A stretch of DNA of 17,218 bases from CAZOKO01 sp964580455 (GTDB taxonomy: Bacteria; Desulfobacterota; WTBG01), in the NCBI GenBank assembly GCA_964580455.1, contig CAZOKO010000060.1:1-17218 (forward strand), read 5' to 3'. Each line of letters starts with the position of its first letter. The first letter of the stretch is position 1. Below, piece by piece: positions 1-7,698 of the stretch. The translations under genes and the position numbers were made by a program. The notes beneath the pieces were generated by a model. That model searched no databases, was not told the origin of the DNA, and worked only from the letters and a program-made list of their open reading frames with translations.

Positions 1-331
1 TTTTCTAAATTCAATAAACATTACTTACCCATTTAAAACTTTAAAGAGCCTAAATAATTAACACAAAAGAAAATCTTCCTCAACCTAATTTCATTAAAAC
101 TAACTGGCTTAAGTTAAGATTAGAAAGGCAATTGAGCTGATTATTTTTCTAAACATGACATATTGTAAAGCCATTGTGTCGTAAATGAACATCCCCTTCC
201 TCTGGCATATTTGTTGCTTTTTATGAATACATCGAATTTATTTAATTAATATATGAAGATAACTATTGCTATATCCTCATAAACGCAGCTTTGCTAACTA
301 CACCTAACAACGTTCTAAATGGAGCATTTTA
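1..331. other. AT-rich leader region upstream of the PilZ gene
   Basis: I see no convincing gene, RNA or repeat in this stretch. It is strongly AT-rich and presumably holds the promoter of the PilZ gene, but no -35/-10 pair stands out enough to call. A GGAG at 321-324 lies seven bases before the ATG at 332 and is the likely ribosome binding site. Confidence 0.5.
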
Positions 332-886
332 ATGGACAAATTAGTGTCTAATCAAAGAAGGAAAGATTTACGCATACCTTTCAAAAGCGTTGTTCGACTT
401 AGTGCTGATAAGATTAATTGGCATTTAGACGAGGCTAGTGACATCAGTAAGAGCGGTATTTTTATAGAAACAGGGGAAATATTCAAAGTAGGATCAAAGG
501 TTCATTTGAATTTTGACCTTGCTACAGATTGTCAGGTAAAAAATATTAAGACTATAGGGAAAGTAGTTAGATTAGTCGATGCTAAAGAAAAAGCTGTTGA
601 AAGGGAGGGTTCAGGAATTGGCATAAAATTTTTTCTCATGCCCAGTGAAGAATTTATGATACGCAGCTTTATAAAGGACACTGCTAATCAAACTGCATCC
701 GTGTCCTCCTCTTCATTACATAAACCAGCAAAACACATTTGTGTAGAGGCTAAAATTCAACCTGCTGCTTTATTTAAATGGTGGTTGAAAAATATAGTTA
801 AAAAGACTTTTTCAATAAAGGGGGTAATTGTAGAATTAGTAATATTAATAGTTTTTATAGTGCTAGTTTCTGTAGTTTTTTTATAG
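332..886 (+). CDS. PilZ-domain protein with C-terminal membrane anchor
   Basis: This 184-residue protein is a likely cyclic-di-GMP binding protein. The PilZ signature is visible: the arginine motif R10-x3-R14 near the N-terminus (QRRKDLR), then D37-I-S-K-S-G42 matching the (D/N)xSxxG motif, followed by beta-rich sequence ending in GIGIKFF at about residue 101. A polar linker (about 115-140) leads to a hydrophobic segment at about 163-184 that should be a single membrane span, placing the PilZ domain in the cytoplasm at the inner membrane. There is no catalytic output domain, so it probably acts as an adaptor. The start is supported by GGAG seven bases upstream. It stands alone between a long AT-rich leader and a palindromic repeat, so no operon partner suggests its target. 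The PilZ call is firm by motif; the binding partner is unknown. Confidence 0.85.
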   Translation: MDKLVSNQRRKDLRIPFKSVVRLSADKINWHLDEASDISKSGIFIETGEIFKVGSKVHLNFDLATDCQVKNIKTIGKVVRLVDAKEKAVEREGSGIGIKFFLMPSEEFMIRSFIKDTANQTASVSSSSLHKPAKHICVEAKIQPAALFKWWLKNIVKKTFSIKGVIVELVILIVFIVLVSVVFL

Positions 887-947
887 TTATCCATCCACAA
901 ATCCTAAAAGCAACTATCTGTGTTGAAACTTAATAATTTCAAATTCT

Positions 948-1020
948 GTCATCCCCGCGTAAGCGGGAATCCAGAAGCGGTATCTAAATTGGTGTGGATT
1001 CCTGCTTCCGCAGGAATGAC
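948..1020. repeat. REP/MITE-like paired inverted repeat
   Basis: The 73-bp element starts GTCATCCCCGC and ends with the near-complement GCAGGAATGAC, so the whole forms one long stem. Each half is also a hairpin on its own (CCCCGC-GTAA-GCGGG at 954-967 and TTCCTGC-TTCC-GCAGGAA at 999-1016). This is the form of a widespread family of mobile intergenic palindromes. It sits between the convergent PilZ and exonuclease genes and could also act as a transcript-end structure, although no T-tract follows. Confidence 0.8.
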
Positions 1021-1060
1021 AACGGTATGAATAGCTGCTTTTTATGGAACAACTGAGAAA

Positions 1061-1678
1061 CTACCAGTTAACCAGGATTTTCTTCTTCTTTCCTGAATAG
1101 CGGTCCTGAAAATAGACATATCCGTTTTGCTTTCCATATTCATAAAGTCTGTATGTTATTTCAACATCATCTTTACAATAGGCTATCAATTCTTCTATTT
1201 TCTCTTCTCTATACCATCTAATTGCCTGGAGACCATCAGCACTTTTCCCCGCTCTTAAGGTGGCTTGCGCCAGAGAATCGAGGCTCACGCGAAAACCAAG
1301 TCTATCTCTGATGAGAAGCAGCATATCTATTGTCTTTAGTTGAGAGAAGTCCTTTGGTGTGTAAGGTTTGAGTACCCGATAATCAAAGTGAATGAGGTTA
1401 AAGCCAACAATCGTATCAGCCCGGAAAAGATCTTCGATAAGATGAAAGACTTGAGGTTCGGTATAGCTCTTAAACTCTCCGGTCAATGAAGAGTAAGTAA
1501 CTGCAACGGAAACGAGGAGCTTTTCAATATAATTCCTACCGCCCACTTCCTGAAAAGAGTGCTGTGTCTCCAGGTCGAAAAAGAGTATTTCTTTAGGTTC
1601 TTTTTGGTCAGAACTTTGGGGAGACAATGGAGTACCCTTTAATAGAACTTTAAATTCGTTACGGATTTCTTTCACCAA
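1061..1678 (-). CDS. DEDDy 3'-5' exonuclease (RNase H-like, YprB-type)
   Basis: This 205-residue protein is a predicted 3'-5' exonuclease. The DEDDy catalytic set is visible: F-D35-L-E37-T in motif I, GFNLIHFD99YRVL in motif II, and Y167-C-K-D-D171 in motif III with the tyrosine-type YxxxD spacing. The protein is a free-standing nuclease domain of the kind called YprB/RNase H-like, with no polymerase or helicase domain attached, and its substrate is unknown. The likely start is TTG at 1678 or GTG at 1675. Both lie inside the end of yggS, which runs on to 1659, so the two genes overlap by about 20 bases and are probably translationally coupled. The first 30 residues are low in motif content, so a start further in is possible. 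The family call is strong; a biological role in DNA repair or RNA processing is inference. Confidence 0.8.
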   Translation of the reverse strand: MVKEIRNEFKVLLKGTPLSPQSSDQKEPKEILFFDLETQHSFQEVGGRNYIEKLLVSVAVTYSSLTGEFKSYTEPQVFHLIEDLFRADTIVGFNLIHFDYRVLKPYTPKDFSQLKTIDMLLLIRDRLGFRVSLDSLAQATLRAGKSADGLQAIRWYREEKIEELIAYCKDDVEITYRLYEYGKQNGYVYFQDRYSGKKKKILVNW

Positions 1679-2351
1679 ATATAGCAGTGCCTACTCGAAC
1701 TAAGGTTGATCCTTCCTCGATGGCAACCTCAAAGTCACCAGACATTCCCATAGAAAGCTCTTTAAGGCTTATACCCTCAATTTTTTCTCCAAGTATTTTA
1801 TCTCTTAGTTCTCTCAGTGATATGAAATAAGGACGAGCCTCCTCCGGGTCGCCAAAATAAGGGGGCATGGTCATTAACCCTTCCAATGAGAGGTTTCTTA
1901 AAGGAGCAATATCTCTAACCAGGGAGATTACACCCTCTGGATCAATGCCCGATTTGGCTTCTTCTCCGGAGATATTTACCTGTATCAGGATTCTGACCTT
2001 TTCCTCCCTTTTCTCTGCTACTTTATTAATCTCTCGTGCCAGGGATAAGCGGTCTACAGAATGGGTCATTTCAAACAGTTCAACTGCATGTTTCACCTTA
2101 TTGCTCTGAAGATGGCCTATGAAATCCCACCTTACGCTACGCCCCAGTTCTTCAATCTTTTTTCTTGACTCCTGAATATAGTTTTCTCCTAAAATGGTTG
2201 CCCCTGCCTCAATTGCCTGTTTTACTCTCTTAATATCAACGGTTTTGGAGACCGCTACCAGCTGGATATCTTGAGGGTTTCTTCCTGCTTTCGATGCAGC
2301 TTTGGCAATTTTTTCTCTTACTTTTTCAAGATTACTACTTATCTGAGACAT
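1659..2351 (-). CDS. yggS: YggS/PLPBP-family pyridoxal phosphate homeostasis protein
   Basis: This 230-residue protein has the usual length for the YggS/PROSC family, which binds pyridoxal 5'-phosphate on an alanine-racemase-like barrel and buffers vitamin B6 without known catalysis. The PLP lysine is K36 in LVAVSKT. Other family signatures are LGENYIQE, WDFIGHLQSNK, GLMTMPP and, near the C-terminus, SMGMSGDFEVAIEEGST followed by RVGTAIFGER. Start ATG at 2351; no clear Shine-Dalgarno precedes it. It is the first gene of a two-gene unit with the overlapping exonuclease gene. In many bacteria yggS neighbours cell-division or proC genes, which is not so here. The identification is secure. Confidence 0.95.
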   Translation of the reverse strand: MSQISSNLEKVREKIAKAASKAGRNPQDIQLVAVSKTVDIKRVKQAIEAGATILGENYIQESRKKIEELGRSVRWDFIGHLQSNKVKHAVELFEMTHSVDRLSLAREINKVAEKREEKVRILIQVNISGEEAKSGIDPEGVISLVRDIAPLRNLSLEGLMTMPPYFGDPEEARPYFISLRELRDKILGEKIEGISLKELSMGMSGDFEVAIEEGSTLVRVGTAIFGERNP

Positions 2352-2480
2352 GATGGTTTAGCTCATAAATCTACTAATCATCTTGACATAAATCCATTTA
2401 TTACTTTTTATAATATGTATGCTCAAAAAAGTAAAGCCATTCCTGCTTGTTTGAAATTTAGTATGATTTTTAGCAGACAA

Positions 2481-2520
2481 ATCCCCCCCGACCCCCCTTT
2501 TTACAAAGGGGGACTTTTTA
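2481..2520. repeat. C-run/G-run intergenic hairpin repeat
   Basis: A run of seven C, a short spacer, then an eight-base-pair hairpin, CCCCCTTT (2493-2500) with loop TTAC and AAAGGGGG (2505-2512), followed by ACTTTTTA. It resembles the dispersed C-rich repeats found between genes in many deltaproteobacterial and environmental genomes. The hairpin plus T-run could also stop transcription, but the following promoter at 2542 shows it is not in a transcribed operon interior. Confidence 0.6.
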
Positions 2521-2541
2521 AATTGCTTAAATTTAAATTCA

Positions 2542-2569
2542 TTGACAAACTCCGTTTTTTAAGTAAAAT
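2542..2569 (+). promoter_or_regulatory. sigma70-like promoter for the ferredoxin-AOR-SH3 operon
   Basis: A perfect TTGACA at 2542-2547, a 16-base spacer, and TAAAAT at 2564-2569. Transcription would start near 2576, about 30 bases before the GTG start of the ferredoxin gene, leaving a short leader that carries GGAGGAGGG. Confidence 0.7.
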
Positions 2570-2607
2570 CGCTTAAGTAAATTTATTAGCAAATGGAGGA
2601 GGGTTTT

Positions 2608-3147
2608 GTGTCCAGAAGATTAACAGTTGTTCCAGAGAGGTGTTCTGGTTGTAGGCTTTGTGAAGTGGTATGCTCTATCAACCGTTTCGGAGTAAATAAC
2701 CCCAAAAAGAGCAGTTTGCGGGTGATGGTTATTTATCCCCATCCTGTTATCAGGATACCCGTTATCTGCAGGCAGTGTAAAGAACCGAAGTGCCGGGAAA
2801 ATTGTCCCACAGACGCCATTGTAATTAAAGATGGTTATTGTGACATTGATGAGGAAAAGTGCATTTCCTGTCAGCAGTGTGTAATGTCTTGCCCTTTTGG
2901 CGCCATATTTCTCCATAGTGATATTAGCATTCCTTTTAAATGCAATTTATGTGAGGGCGATCCCCAGTGTGTAAAAAGCTGCCCTAAAGGTGCTCTCCTA
3001 TTTATTCCAGAACATACCTTAGGTCAGGCCCATCGTATGGCAAGCGTTCTCAAATATACTAAAATGAAAGAGGTAGAGTATGTAGAAAAAGGTGAGAGGA
3101 AGATATTGCGATATGCTGATATTGAAAGTGGAAAGGAAGGTAAATGA
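2608..3147 (+). CDS. four-cluster [4Fe-4S] ferredoxin subunit, AOR partner
   Basis: This 179-residue iron-sulfur protein should carry electrons to or from the adjacent oxidoreductase. It has sixteen cysteines in four groups, enough for four [4Fe-4S] clusters: C12/15/18/22, C54/57/62/66, C85/88/91/95 and C112/115/121/125. The layout is like that of the HycB/CooF/DmsB-type electron-transfer subunits. I choose the GTG at 2608 because a strong GGAGGAGGG at 2595-2603 sits just before it; the ATG at 2593 overlaps that site and adds only five residues. The gene's TGA overlaps the ATG of the AOR gene (ATGA), so the two are translationally coupled and made in balance. No signal peptide is seen, so the complex is cytoplasmic. 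The same pairing occurs in AorA-type aldehyde oxidoreductases and in the BamC-BamB pair of class II benzoyl-CoA reductase. Confidence 0.88.
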   Translation: MSRRLTVVPERCSGCRLCEVVCSINRFGVNNPKKSSLRVMVIYPHPVIRIPVICRQCKEPKCRENCPTDAIVIKDGYCDIDEEKCISCQQCVMSCPFGAIFLHSDISIPFKCNLCEGDPQCVKSCPKGALLFIPEHTLGQAHRMASVLKYTKMKEVEYVEKGERKILRYADIESGKEGK

Positions 3148-4973
3148 AAATTAAAGGAGGATACTTTAAAAAACTGCTCTTTGTAGATTTAGACAAAGGT
3201 GATGCCCGTGTTGTAAATTTAAGCGATGAGTTTTGCTTGAAGTACATTGGGGGCAGAGGATTTGGCATTAAACTAATCTGGGATAATCAAAAGAATTACA
3301 AGAGTCCCTTAGATCCTCAAAGCCTGATAGTTGTGGCACCAGGACCGCTCACAGGGCTATATTTGCCGGCTTCTGGCAAGACGTCATTTATCTCCATGTC
3401 TCCGGCAACTGGTATTTATGGAGACAGTAACATGGGCGGTTCATTTGGAGTGGAACTGCGTCAGGCAGGCTACGATGCGCTGGTAATTAAGGGAAAATCC
3501 AAAAAACTCTCTTACCTCTGGATTGATGATGATGAAGTTGAAATTGTCGAAAATGAGGGCTTGAAAGGGAAAGGGTGTCTGGAAGCAGAAGGGATTATTA
3601 AAAATGATTTAGGGGATGATCATCTAAGTATTGCCACTATTGGAGTAGCTGGAGAGAATCTTGTTCGTTTTGCCTGTATCAGTGCTGATTGGGGACGTAA
3701 TGCTGGAAGAACAGGGTTGGGAGCTGTTTTTGGTTCTAAAAACATTAAGGCAATTGCGATAAGGGGTTCTAAAGACTTACCCGTTTTTGACCTTAAAAGA
3801 TTAAAAGAGATATCGGATGCTTCTTTTGAAAAACTCAAGAGCCATAAATATTTCACATTCTGGCAGCAGCAGGGCCTGATGTCAGTTATAGACTATGTCA
3901 ATGAAGCAGGAGTAATGCCTACTTATAATTTTAAAGATGGGCAATTCAGTGGTGCGGAGAAGATTAACGGGTATGAAATGCAGGCAAAGTACAAAATTGG
4001 AGACACTGCCTGTTTTGCCTGTCCTATGGCTTGTGGCAATATCTGCCTGGTTAAGGAAGGGAAATACAGTGGAACGGTGGTAGAAGGGCCTGAATATGAG
4101 ACCGCTTGCATGTTTGGTCCCAATCTGGGTGTGAGCAACTTCGCCTGTATTTTAAAAGCTAATGCACTCTGTGATGATTTAGGCATCGACACTATCTCCA
4201 CAGGCAATCTGATTGGAGTTCTCACAGAAGCCCAGGACATGGGACTCATCTCTGAAGAAGAAATGGGTGGTATGAAATTAAAGTGGGGTGATGAAGAAAG
4301 CATCATCCAGCTAATCCATGATATTGCACATCGGGAAGGAATAGGTAATATTCTCGCAGATGGCAGTCTGGAGTTGCTGAAAAAGATGCCGCAGCTAAGC
4401 CCTATCCTGTCTCATGTCAAGGGGCTGGAGCAGTCAGCTTATGATGGAAGGGCGGCTATCTCCATGTCTTTGGGGTTTGCCACTTCTGATATTGGAGCAC
4501 ACCATGCTCGAGCCTGGCCATTGGCTAAGGAGCTTGAAATGGGAAAAGACTGGGGTTTAGAGCAGAAAGCTGATCTGGTAATATATCATCAGACCGTTAG
4601 ACCTCTTTTTGATATGTTTGGAGTGTGTCGCTTGCCATGGATTGAGCTGGGTTTTGATGAAAACACCTATGCCGAGTTTTACTCGGCTGTCACCGGAGTT
4701 ACTATAAATATGGATGAATTGCTTAAAAAGTCTAACGATCTATATAATGTGACTCGTGCTATCAATATAAAGTTAGGTGCTAGCAGAAAAGACGATTATC
4801 CCCCTGAAAGATGTTTTTCCACTCCTATTCCCTCAGGTCCTCAAGCAGGGAAAGTAGTCGATAGGAAAGAGTATGAAAAGCTCTTAACTATTTACTATCA
4901 AAAGAGGGGATGGGATGAGAACGGTCAGCCTGACTTGAAAAGTATCGCAAAAAAGTTTAGTGATCCAATGTGA
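3144..4973 (+). CDS. aor: aldehyde ferredoxin oxidoreductase (AOR) family tungsten enzyme
   Basis: This 609-residue protein has full AOR length. AORs use a tungsten (or molybdenum) bis-pterin cofactor and one [4Fe-4S] cluster, usually to oxidise aldehydes to acids with reduction of ferredoxin. Visible landmarks: the N-terminal opening GGYFKKLLFVDL and GGRGFG (36-41), NAGRTGLGAVFGSKNIKAI (186-204), cluster cysteines C290-xx-C293-xxx-C297 with the distant fourth ligand C495 in MFGVCRLPW, and the pterin-region EGPEYET (314-320). A further cysteine, C322, directly follows EGPEYET. GAHH (451-454) supplies likely active-site histidines. It starts four bases before the end of the ferredoxin gene and ends 20 bases before the SH3 gene. 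The substrate cannot be read from sequence: simple aldehyde oxidation, carboxylate reduction, or a BamB-like role are all possible, although no other Bam genes are in view. Confidence 0.9.
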   Translation: MKIKGGYFKKLLFVDLDKGDARVVNLSDEFCLKYIGGRGFGIKLIWDNQKNYKSPLDPQSLIVVAPGPLTGLYLPASGKTSFISMSPATGIYGDSNMGGSFGVELRQAGYDALVIKGKSKKLSYLWIDDDEVEIVENEGLKGKGCLEAEGIIKNDLGDDHLSIATIGVAGENLVRFACISADWGRNAGRTGLGAVFGSKNIKAIAIRGSKDLPVFDLKRLKEISDASFEKLKSHKYFTFWQQQGLMSVIDYVNEAGVMPTYNFKDGQFSGAEKINGYEMQAKYKIGDTACFACPMACGNICLVKEGKYSGTVVEGPEYETACMFGPNLGVSNFACILKANALCDDLGIDTISTGNLIGVLTEAQDMGLISEEEMGGMKLKWGDEESIIQLIHDIAHREGIGNILADGSLELLKKMPQLSPILSHVKGLEQSAYDGRAAISMSLGFATSDIGAHHARAWPLAKELEMGKDWGLEQKADLVIYHQTVRPLFDMFGVCRLPWIELGFDENTYAEFYSAVTGVTINMDELLKKSNDLYNVTRAINIKLGASRKDDYPPERCFSTPIPSGPQAGKVVDRKEYEKLLTIYYQKRGWDENGQPDLKSIAKKFSDPM

Positions 4974-4993
4974 AATAAAAAAGGATTAGAGAA

Positions 4994-5563
4994 ATGAAAA
5001 GTTGGTTATTTATTATCTTAGTGCTTCTGTTTGTATTTCCTTCCGCCACTCAGGCTGAAGAAATGTATATTGTAGATTATTTTAAAATCATGGTAAGGAG
5101 GCAGCCTGGTGAGTCATATAAAATAATAGAACAACTGCCCTCTAATGAAAAAGTAAGGCTTATAAACACTGAAGGGGACTGGGCAAAAATCTCCTCAGGG
5201 AATGGTAGAACAGGTTGGATATTAAAAAGGTACTTAACAGGCGAAATACCGAAGACAATTCAAATAGCAAAACTTGAGAGGAAAATAAACAATCAGGTAA
5301 AAAAAATAGAGGTTTTAGAAAAAGAGAATATGTCGATTAAACAGAAAAATGTGGAAATTGTGCAGTCAATAGCAACCCAGTCAGAAAAAGTAAAAAATGT
5401 CTCATTAGAAAATCAAAGGCTCAAAGAAGAACCATACAGGATTATACTGCTTCTGTCAGGAGGTGGTATTTTTTTAATCGGCTGTATCATAACCCTGATT
5501 ATTCAGAGGCTTGGTCGGGGGAGGAAAAGCAGGTTAAGTTTCGAAAAAGGTATTAAACCTTAA
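4994..5563 (+). CDS. secreted SH3-domain / coiled-coil / membrane protein (YgiM-like)
   Basis: This 189-residue protein has the architecture of the TIGR04211 (YgiM-like) family. A signal peptide (residues 1-21, cleavage predicted after ATQA) is followed by a bacterial SH3 domain (about 26-90, with the features PGESYKIIEQLPSNEKV and WAKI..GRTGWI), a charged heptad-like coiled coil (about 95-147) and a C-terminal membrane span (about 150-172) with a short basic tail. The SH3 domain would sit in the periplasm and could bind cell-wall peptides, held by the C-terminal anchor. The gene follows AOR by 20 bases and may share its transcript, although no functional link is evident. Its last 11 bases overlap the end of the convergent hydrolase gene. 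Exact role unknown. Confidence 0.8.
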   Translation: MKSWLFIILVLLFVFPSATQAEEMYIVDYFKIMVRRQPGESYKIIEQLPSNEKVRLINTEGDWAKISSGNGRTGWILKRYLTGEIPKTIQIAKLERKINNQVKKIEVLEKENMSIKQKNVEIVQSIATQSEKVKNVSLENQRLKEEPYRIILLLSGGGIFLIGCIITLIIQRLGRGRKSRLSFEKGIKP

Positions 5564-6365
5564 TAATACTCGACAAAAAAGTTAGTATCTCTCTGTTTAC
5601 CTCATCTGATTTCTCATCAAAGAATGCATGAGCAGCACCTTTGATCAATACGAATTTTGATCCATTAATAGATCTGACTAGTTGCTGTTCAGAAAGTGAT
5701 GGGGGGATGAAATAGTCCAATTCGCCTGCCATCACTAAGGTGGGAGCTTTAATCTTATCAAGCCTGTCTCTCGAATCAGCATTAACACCAGCTTCTGCTT
5801 TCCATTGAAACCCTTTTATGTTATACGTACCTTCCATCTCTTTAAGTTTTTGGCGAGCAGAATCAAGTTTTTGCTTTTCTGTTTCAAAATACTCTCTACT
5901 GTATGTCCAATGCATGATTTCTTCACATAATTGGGCATGACCTATTTTCTCAATTGCACTTATCCAAAACCTGCCCATGCTTTGAAGATAGTGATCTGGC
6001 TTTGAGAAGGTACACATTAAAATAAGACTCGCTGTCATTTCAGGATAAACAATGGCAAACTCCTGTGCAACATGCCCTCCTAGTGAAGCACCTATAATGT
6101 GGGATTTTTCTATTTGCAAAACTTTTAGCAGTCCATAGAGATCATCCGCCATCTGCCTGCAGGTATAAGGGCCTTGCGGTGTATCAGACTGTCCAGTCCC
6201 TCTCGCATCATAGGCAATCACCTGAAAATGCTTGGCAAGCTCCTTTCTTTGTGAGTTCATACCATTGTGGTCTCTGTCCAATCCTTGAACCAGAACTACT
6301 GAATCCCCCCGACCTTCCACCTCATAGTAAATATTCAGCCCACTTTCAATTTTAATCTTTGGCAT
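5553..6365 (-). CDS. alpha/beta-fold hydrolase
   Basis: This 270-residue protein is an alpha/beta hydrolase of the 3-oxoadipate enol-lactonase / haloperoxidase-like type. The catalytic triad is readable: nucleophile S94 in the elbow GASLGG, acid D217 in MAGELDYFIP and base H246 in GAAHAFF. The oxyanion region reads VLVQGLDRD (24-32) rather than the common HG form. A helical cap lies at about 125-200. The start is supported by AGGAGTT shortly before the ATG at 6365. The gene is convergent with the SH3 gene and overlaps its end. Substrate is not predictable; esters or lactones are likely. The fold call is secure and the specific reaction is open. Confidence 0.9.
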   Translation of the reverse strand: MPKIKIESGLNIYYEVEGRGDSVVLVQGLDRDHNGMNSQRKELAKHFQVIAYDARGTGQSDTPQGPYTCRQMADDLYGLLKVLQIEKSHIIGASLGGHVAQEFAIVYPEMTASLILMCTFSKPDHYLQSMGRFWISAIEKIGHAQLCEEIMHWTYSREYFETEKQKLDSARQKLKEMEGTYNIKGFQWKAEAGVNADSRDRLDKIKAPTLVMAGELDYFIPPSLSEQQLVRSINGSKFVLIKGAAHAFFDEKSDEVNREILTFLSSIIKV

Positions 6366-6388
6366 TAGTAACTCCTGACTTTCTTATT

Positions 6389-6802
6389 TTACTCTGGAAC
6401 ATAACTGCCACTCATCTTACTATTAGATTTGTATTCATAAACATTTAGTACTATCTCATCATATTTCCCATAGACAGTTTTATGCAGTTCAGCAATGGGG
6501 CGGAGGTTAAAAGTCAGGTCATCATTAATTAATGCTTCACATGCATCTCCATTACTATTATGTCTTAGATAAAGATTGGCCTGCACAGGATATGATTCAA
6601 GAAATGCAACAGGGCTCATATAGAAAGAAAAATAATGTTCTCTACATCCTCCACTATAGGTTACATGCAAGGTGATACTATCCCCCACAATCTCGACGCT
6701 TTCTAAATCAAATGGATCCAATTGAATAGCATCTGGGGGTTGATCAGTAATTATTACAAAATGAGAAATATCTAAACAGCTATTAGAACTTATCAAACTC
6801 AT
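6389..6802 (-). CDS. small hypothetical exported protein, probable lipoprotein with a doubtful start
   Basis: The 137-residue frame from ATG 6802 has no recognisable family to me. Its core carries SGGCREHYFSFYMSP, and later GDACEALINDDL, giving two cysteines that could pair in a secreted protein. Reading upstream in frame, from TAA at 6853, gives VKSKNATIAFLAIMSLISS then N-S-C, a basic start plus hydrophobic run ending in cysteine like a lipoprotein signal. A good ribosome site GGAGAGG (6850-6844) precedes it, yet the codon expected to be the start is GTA, not ATG/GTG/TTG. The ATG at 6802 lies inside the signal-like run and has no ribosome site. Either the true start is non-standard or it has mutated and the gene is dying. 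It lies 97 bases after cbiH on the same strand. Confidence 0.55.
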   Translation of the reverse strand: MSLISSNSCLDISHFVIITDQPPDAIQLDPFDLESVEIVGDSITLHVTYSGGCREHYFSFYMSPVAFLESYPVQANLYLRHNSNGDACEALINDDLTFNLRPIAELHKTVYGKYDEIVLNVYEYKSNSKMSGSYVPE

Positions 6803-6899
6803 TATTGCTAGAAAAGCAATAGTGGCATTTTTAGATTTTACAACCTCTCCTTACGCTCTTCTAACTTTCTTTTGAACCATGGCAAAAAGTAGAGATTTT

Positions 6900-7649
6900 T
6901 TAAATCCTGTACCCTCTTGGAGTGATCATCTGATTATTTCTAACAATAGTAGAACTGTTGCCGACGATGATGATGGTTACCATATCAATCTTGTAACGCA
7001 GTATTTTATCAAGGGTAGTAATTGTAATAGATTCGCCTTTTCTGCCTACATTTCGAGCCAGACCAACAGGAGTGTCTGGTTTCCTGTCTTGAAGCAGTAT
7101 TGATTTTGCTTCTTTAATCTGTCTGGTTCTTCTCTTGCTTTTTGGGTTATAGAGGCAGATGACAAAATCTGCCTGTGCTGCATGGGTAAGCCTTTTTACA
7201 ATCGTTTCCCAGGGAGTTAAGAGGTCACTTAAAGAAACAACTGCATAGTCATTCATTAAAGGAGCACCTAGCCTGGCTGCTGCAGCATGGATAACAGGAA
7301 TGCCAGGAATTATTTCAATGCTGAGCTTATTCCACAGTTTTTTCTTGTCTATAATTTCCAGAGCCAACCCTGCCATTCCGTAAACACCCGGGTCCCCACT
7401 TGATATAAGCGCTACATTTTTCCCCTTCTTGGCTTCTGCAATTGCCCGGGTACACCGCTCTACCTCCTGTGACATCCCTGATGAAACAACTTCCTTATCA
7501 TCTATGAATGGCTCTACTAGACCAACATAACTTTCATATCCCACCACCAGATCACAGTTTCTCAACACAGCAACACATTGACCTGTCATATCCTTGTGAT
7601 CGCCTGAGCCTATGCCTACCAGGAATAAGGTTCCTTTTTTTCTCTTCAT
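6900..7649 (-). CDS. cbiH: CbiH/CobJ, (cobalt-)precorrin-3B C17-methyltransferase
   Basis: This 249-residue protein belongs to the tetrapyrrole methylase family and should methylate C17 of cobalt-precorrin-3 with ring contraction, using S-adenosylmethionine, in cobalamin synthesis. The N-terminus GTLFLVGIGSGDHKDMT is the CbiH form of the family's glycine loop, followed by LVVGYESYVGLV, ALISSGDPGVYGMAG (SAM-binding region) and IIPGIPVIHAAAARLGAPLMNDY, and later VICLYNPKSKRR. The length matches the single-domain CbiH. It lies downstream of cbiFG on the same strand, separated by about 49 bases that contain a dispersed repeat, so it is probably co-transcribed. CbiG in the neighbour implies the anaerobic (early cobalt insertion) route. 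The other cbi genes are outside the window. Confidence 0.93.
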   Translation of the reverse strand: MKRKKGTLFLVGIGSGDHKDMTGQCVAVLRNCDLVVGYESYVGLVEPFIDDKEVVSSGMSQEVERCTRAIAEAKKGKNVALISSGDPGVYGMAGLALEIIDKKKLWNKLSIEIIPGIPVIHAAAARLGAPLMNDYAVVSLSDLLTPWETIVKRLTHAAQADFVICLYNPKSKRRTRQIKEAKSILLQDRKPDTPVGLARNVGRKGESITITTLDKILRYKIDMVTIIIVGNSSTIVRNNQMITPRGYRI

Positions 7650-7670
7650 ACCAAATCTTTAGTTTTTAGT

Positions 7671-7698
7671 TTCTTCGAGTTCTTCGTGCCCTTCGTGG
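7671..7698. repeat. CACGAAG-type dispersed repeat between cbiFG and cbiH
   Basis: Read on the minus strand, right after the cbiFG stop, the sequence is CCACGAAGGGCACGAAGAAC followed by TCGAAGAAA, a near-tandem of a CACGAAG unit. This short repeat type is common between genes in several environmental and deltaproteobacterial genomes. Its function is unknown. It separates two genes that in related operons are often adjacent. Confidence 0.5.

Noticed and set aside
280..315. Second attC-like site (RYYYAAC box ACCTAAC and a CTGCGTTTATG match to the attC arm on the other strand)
   Set aside because: The boxes are in the wrong order and no complementary arms are present; the match is short and likely chance.
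2271..2576. Plus-strand open frame across the yggS start and C-rich repeat
   Set aside because: It lies antisense to yggS, runs through the repeat and has no ribosome site or family features.
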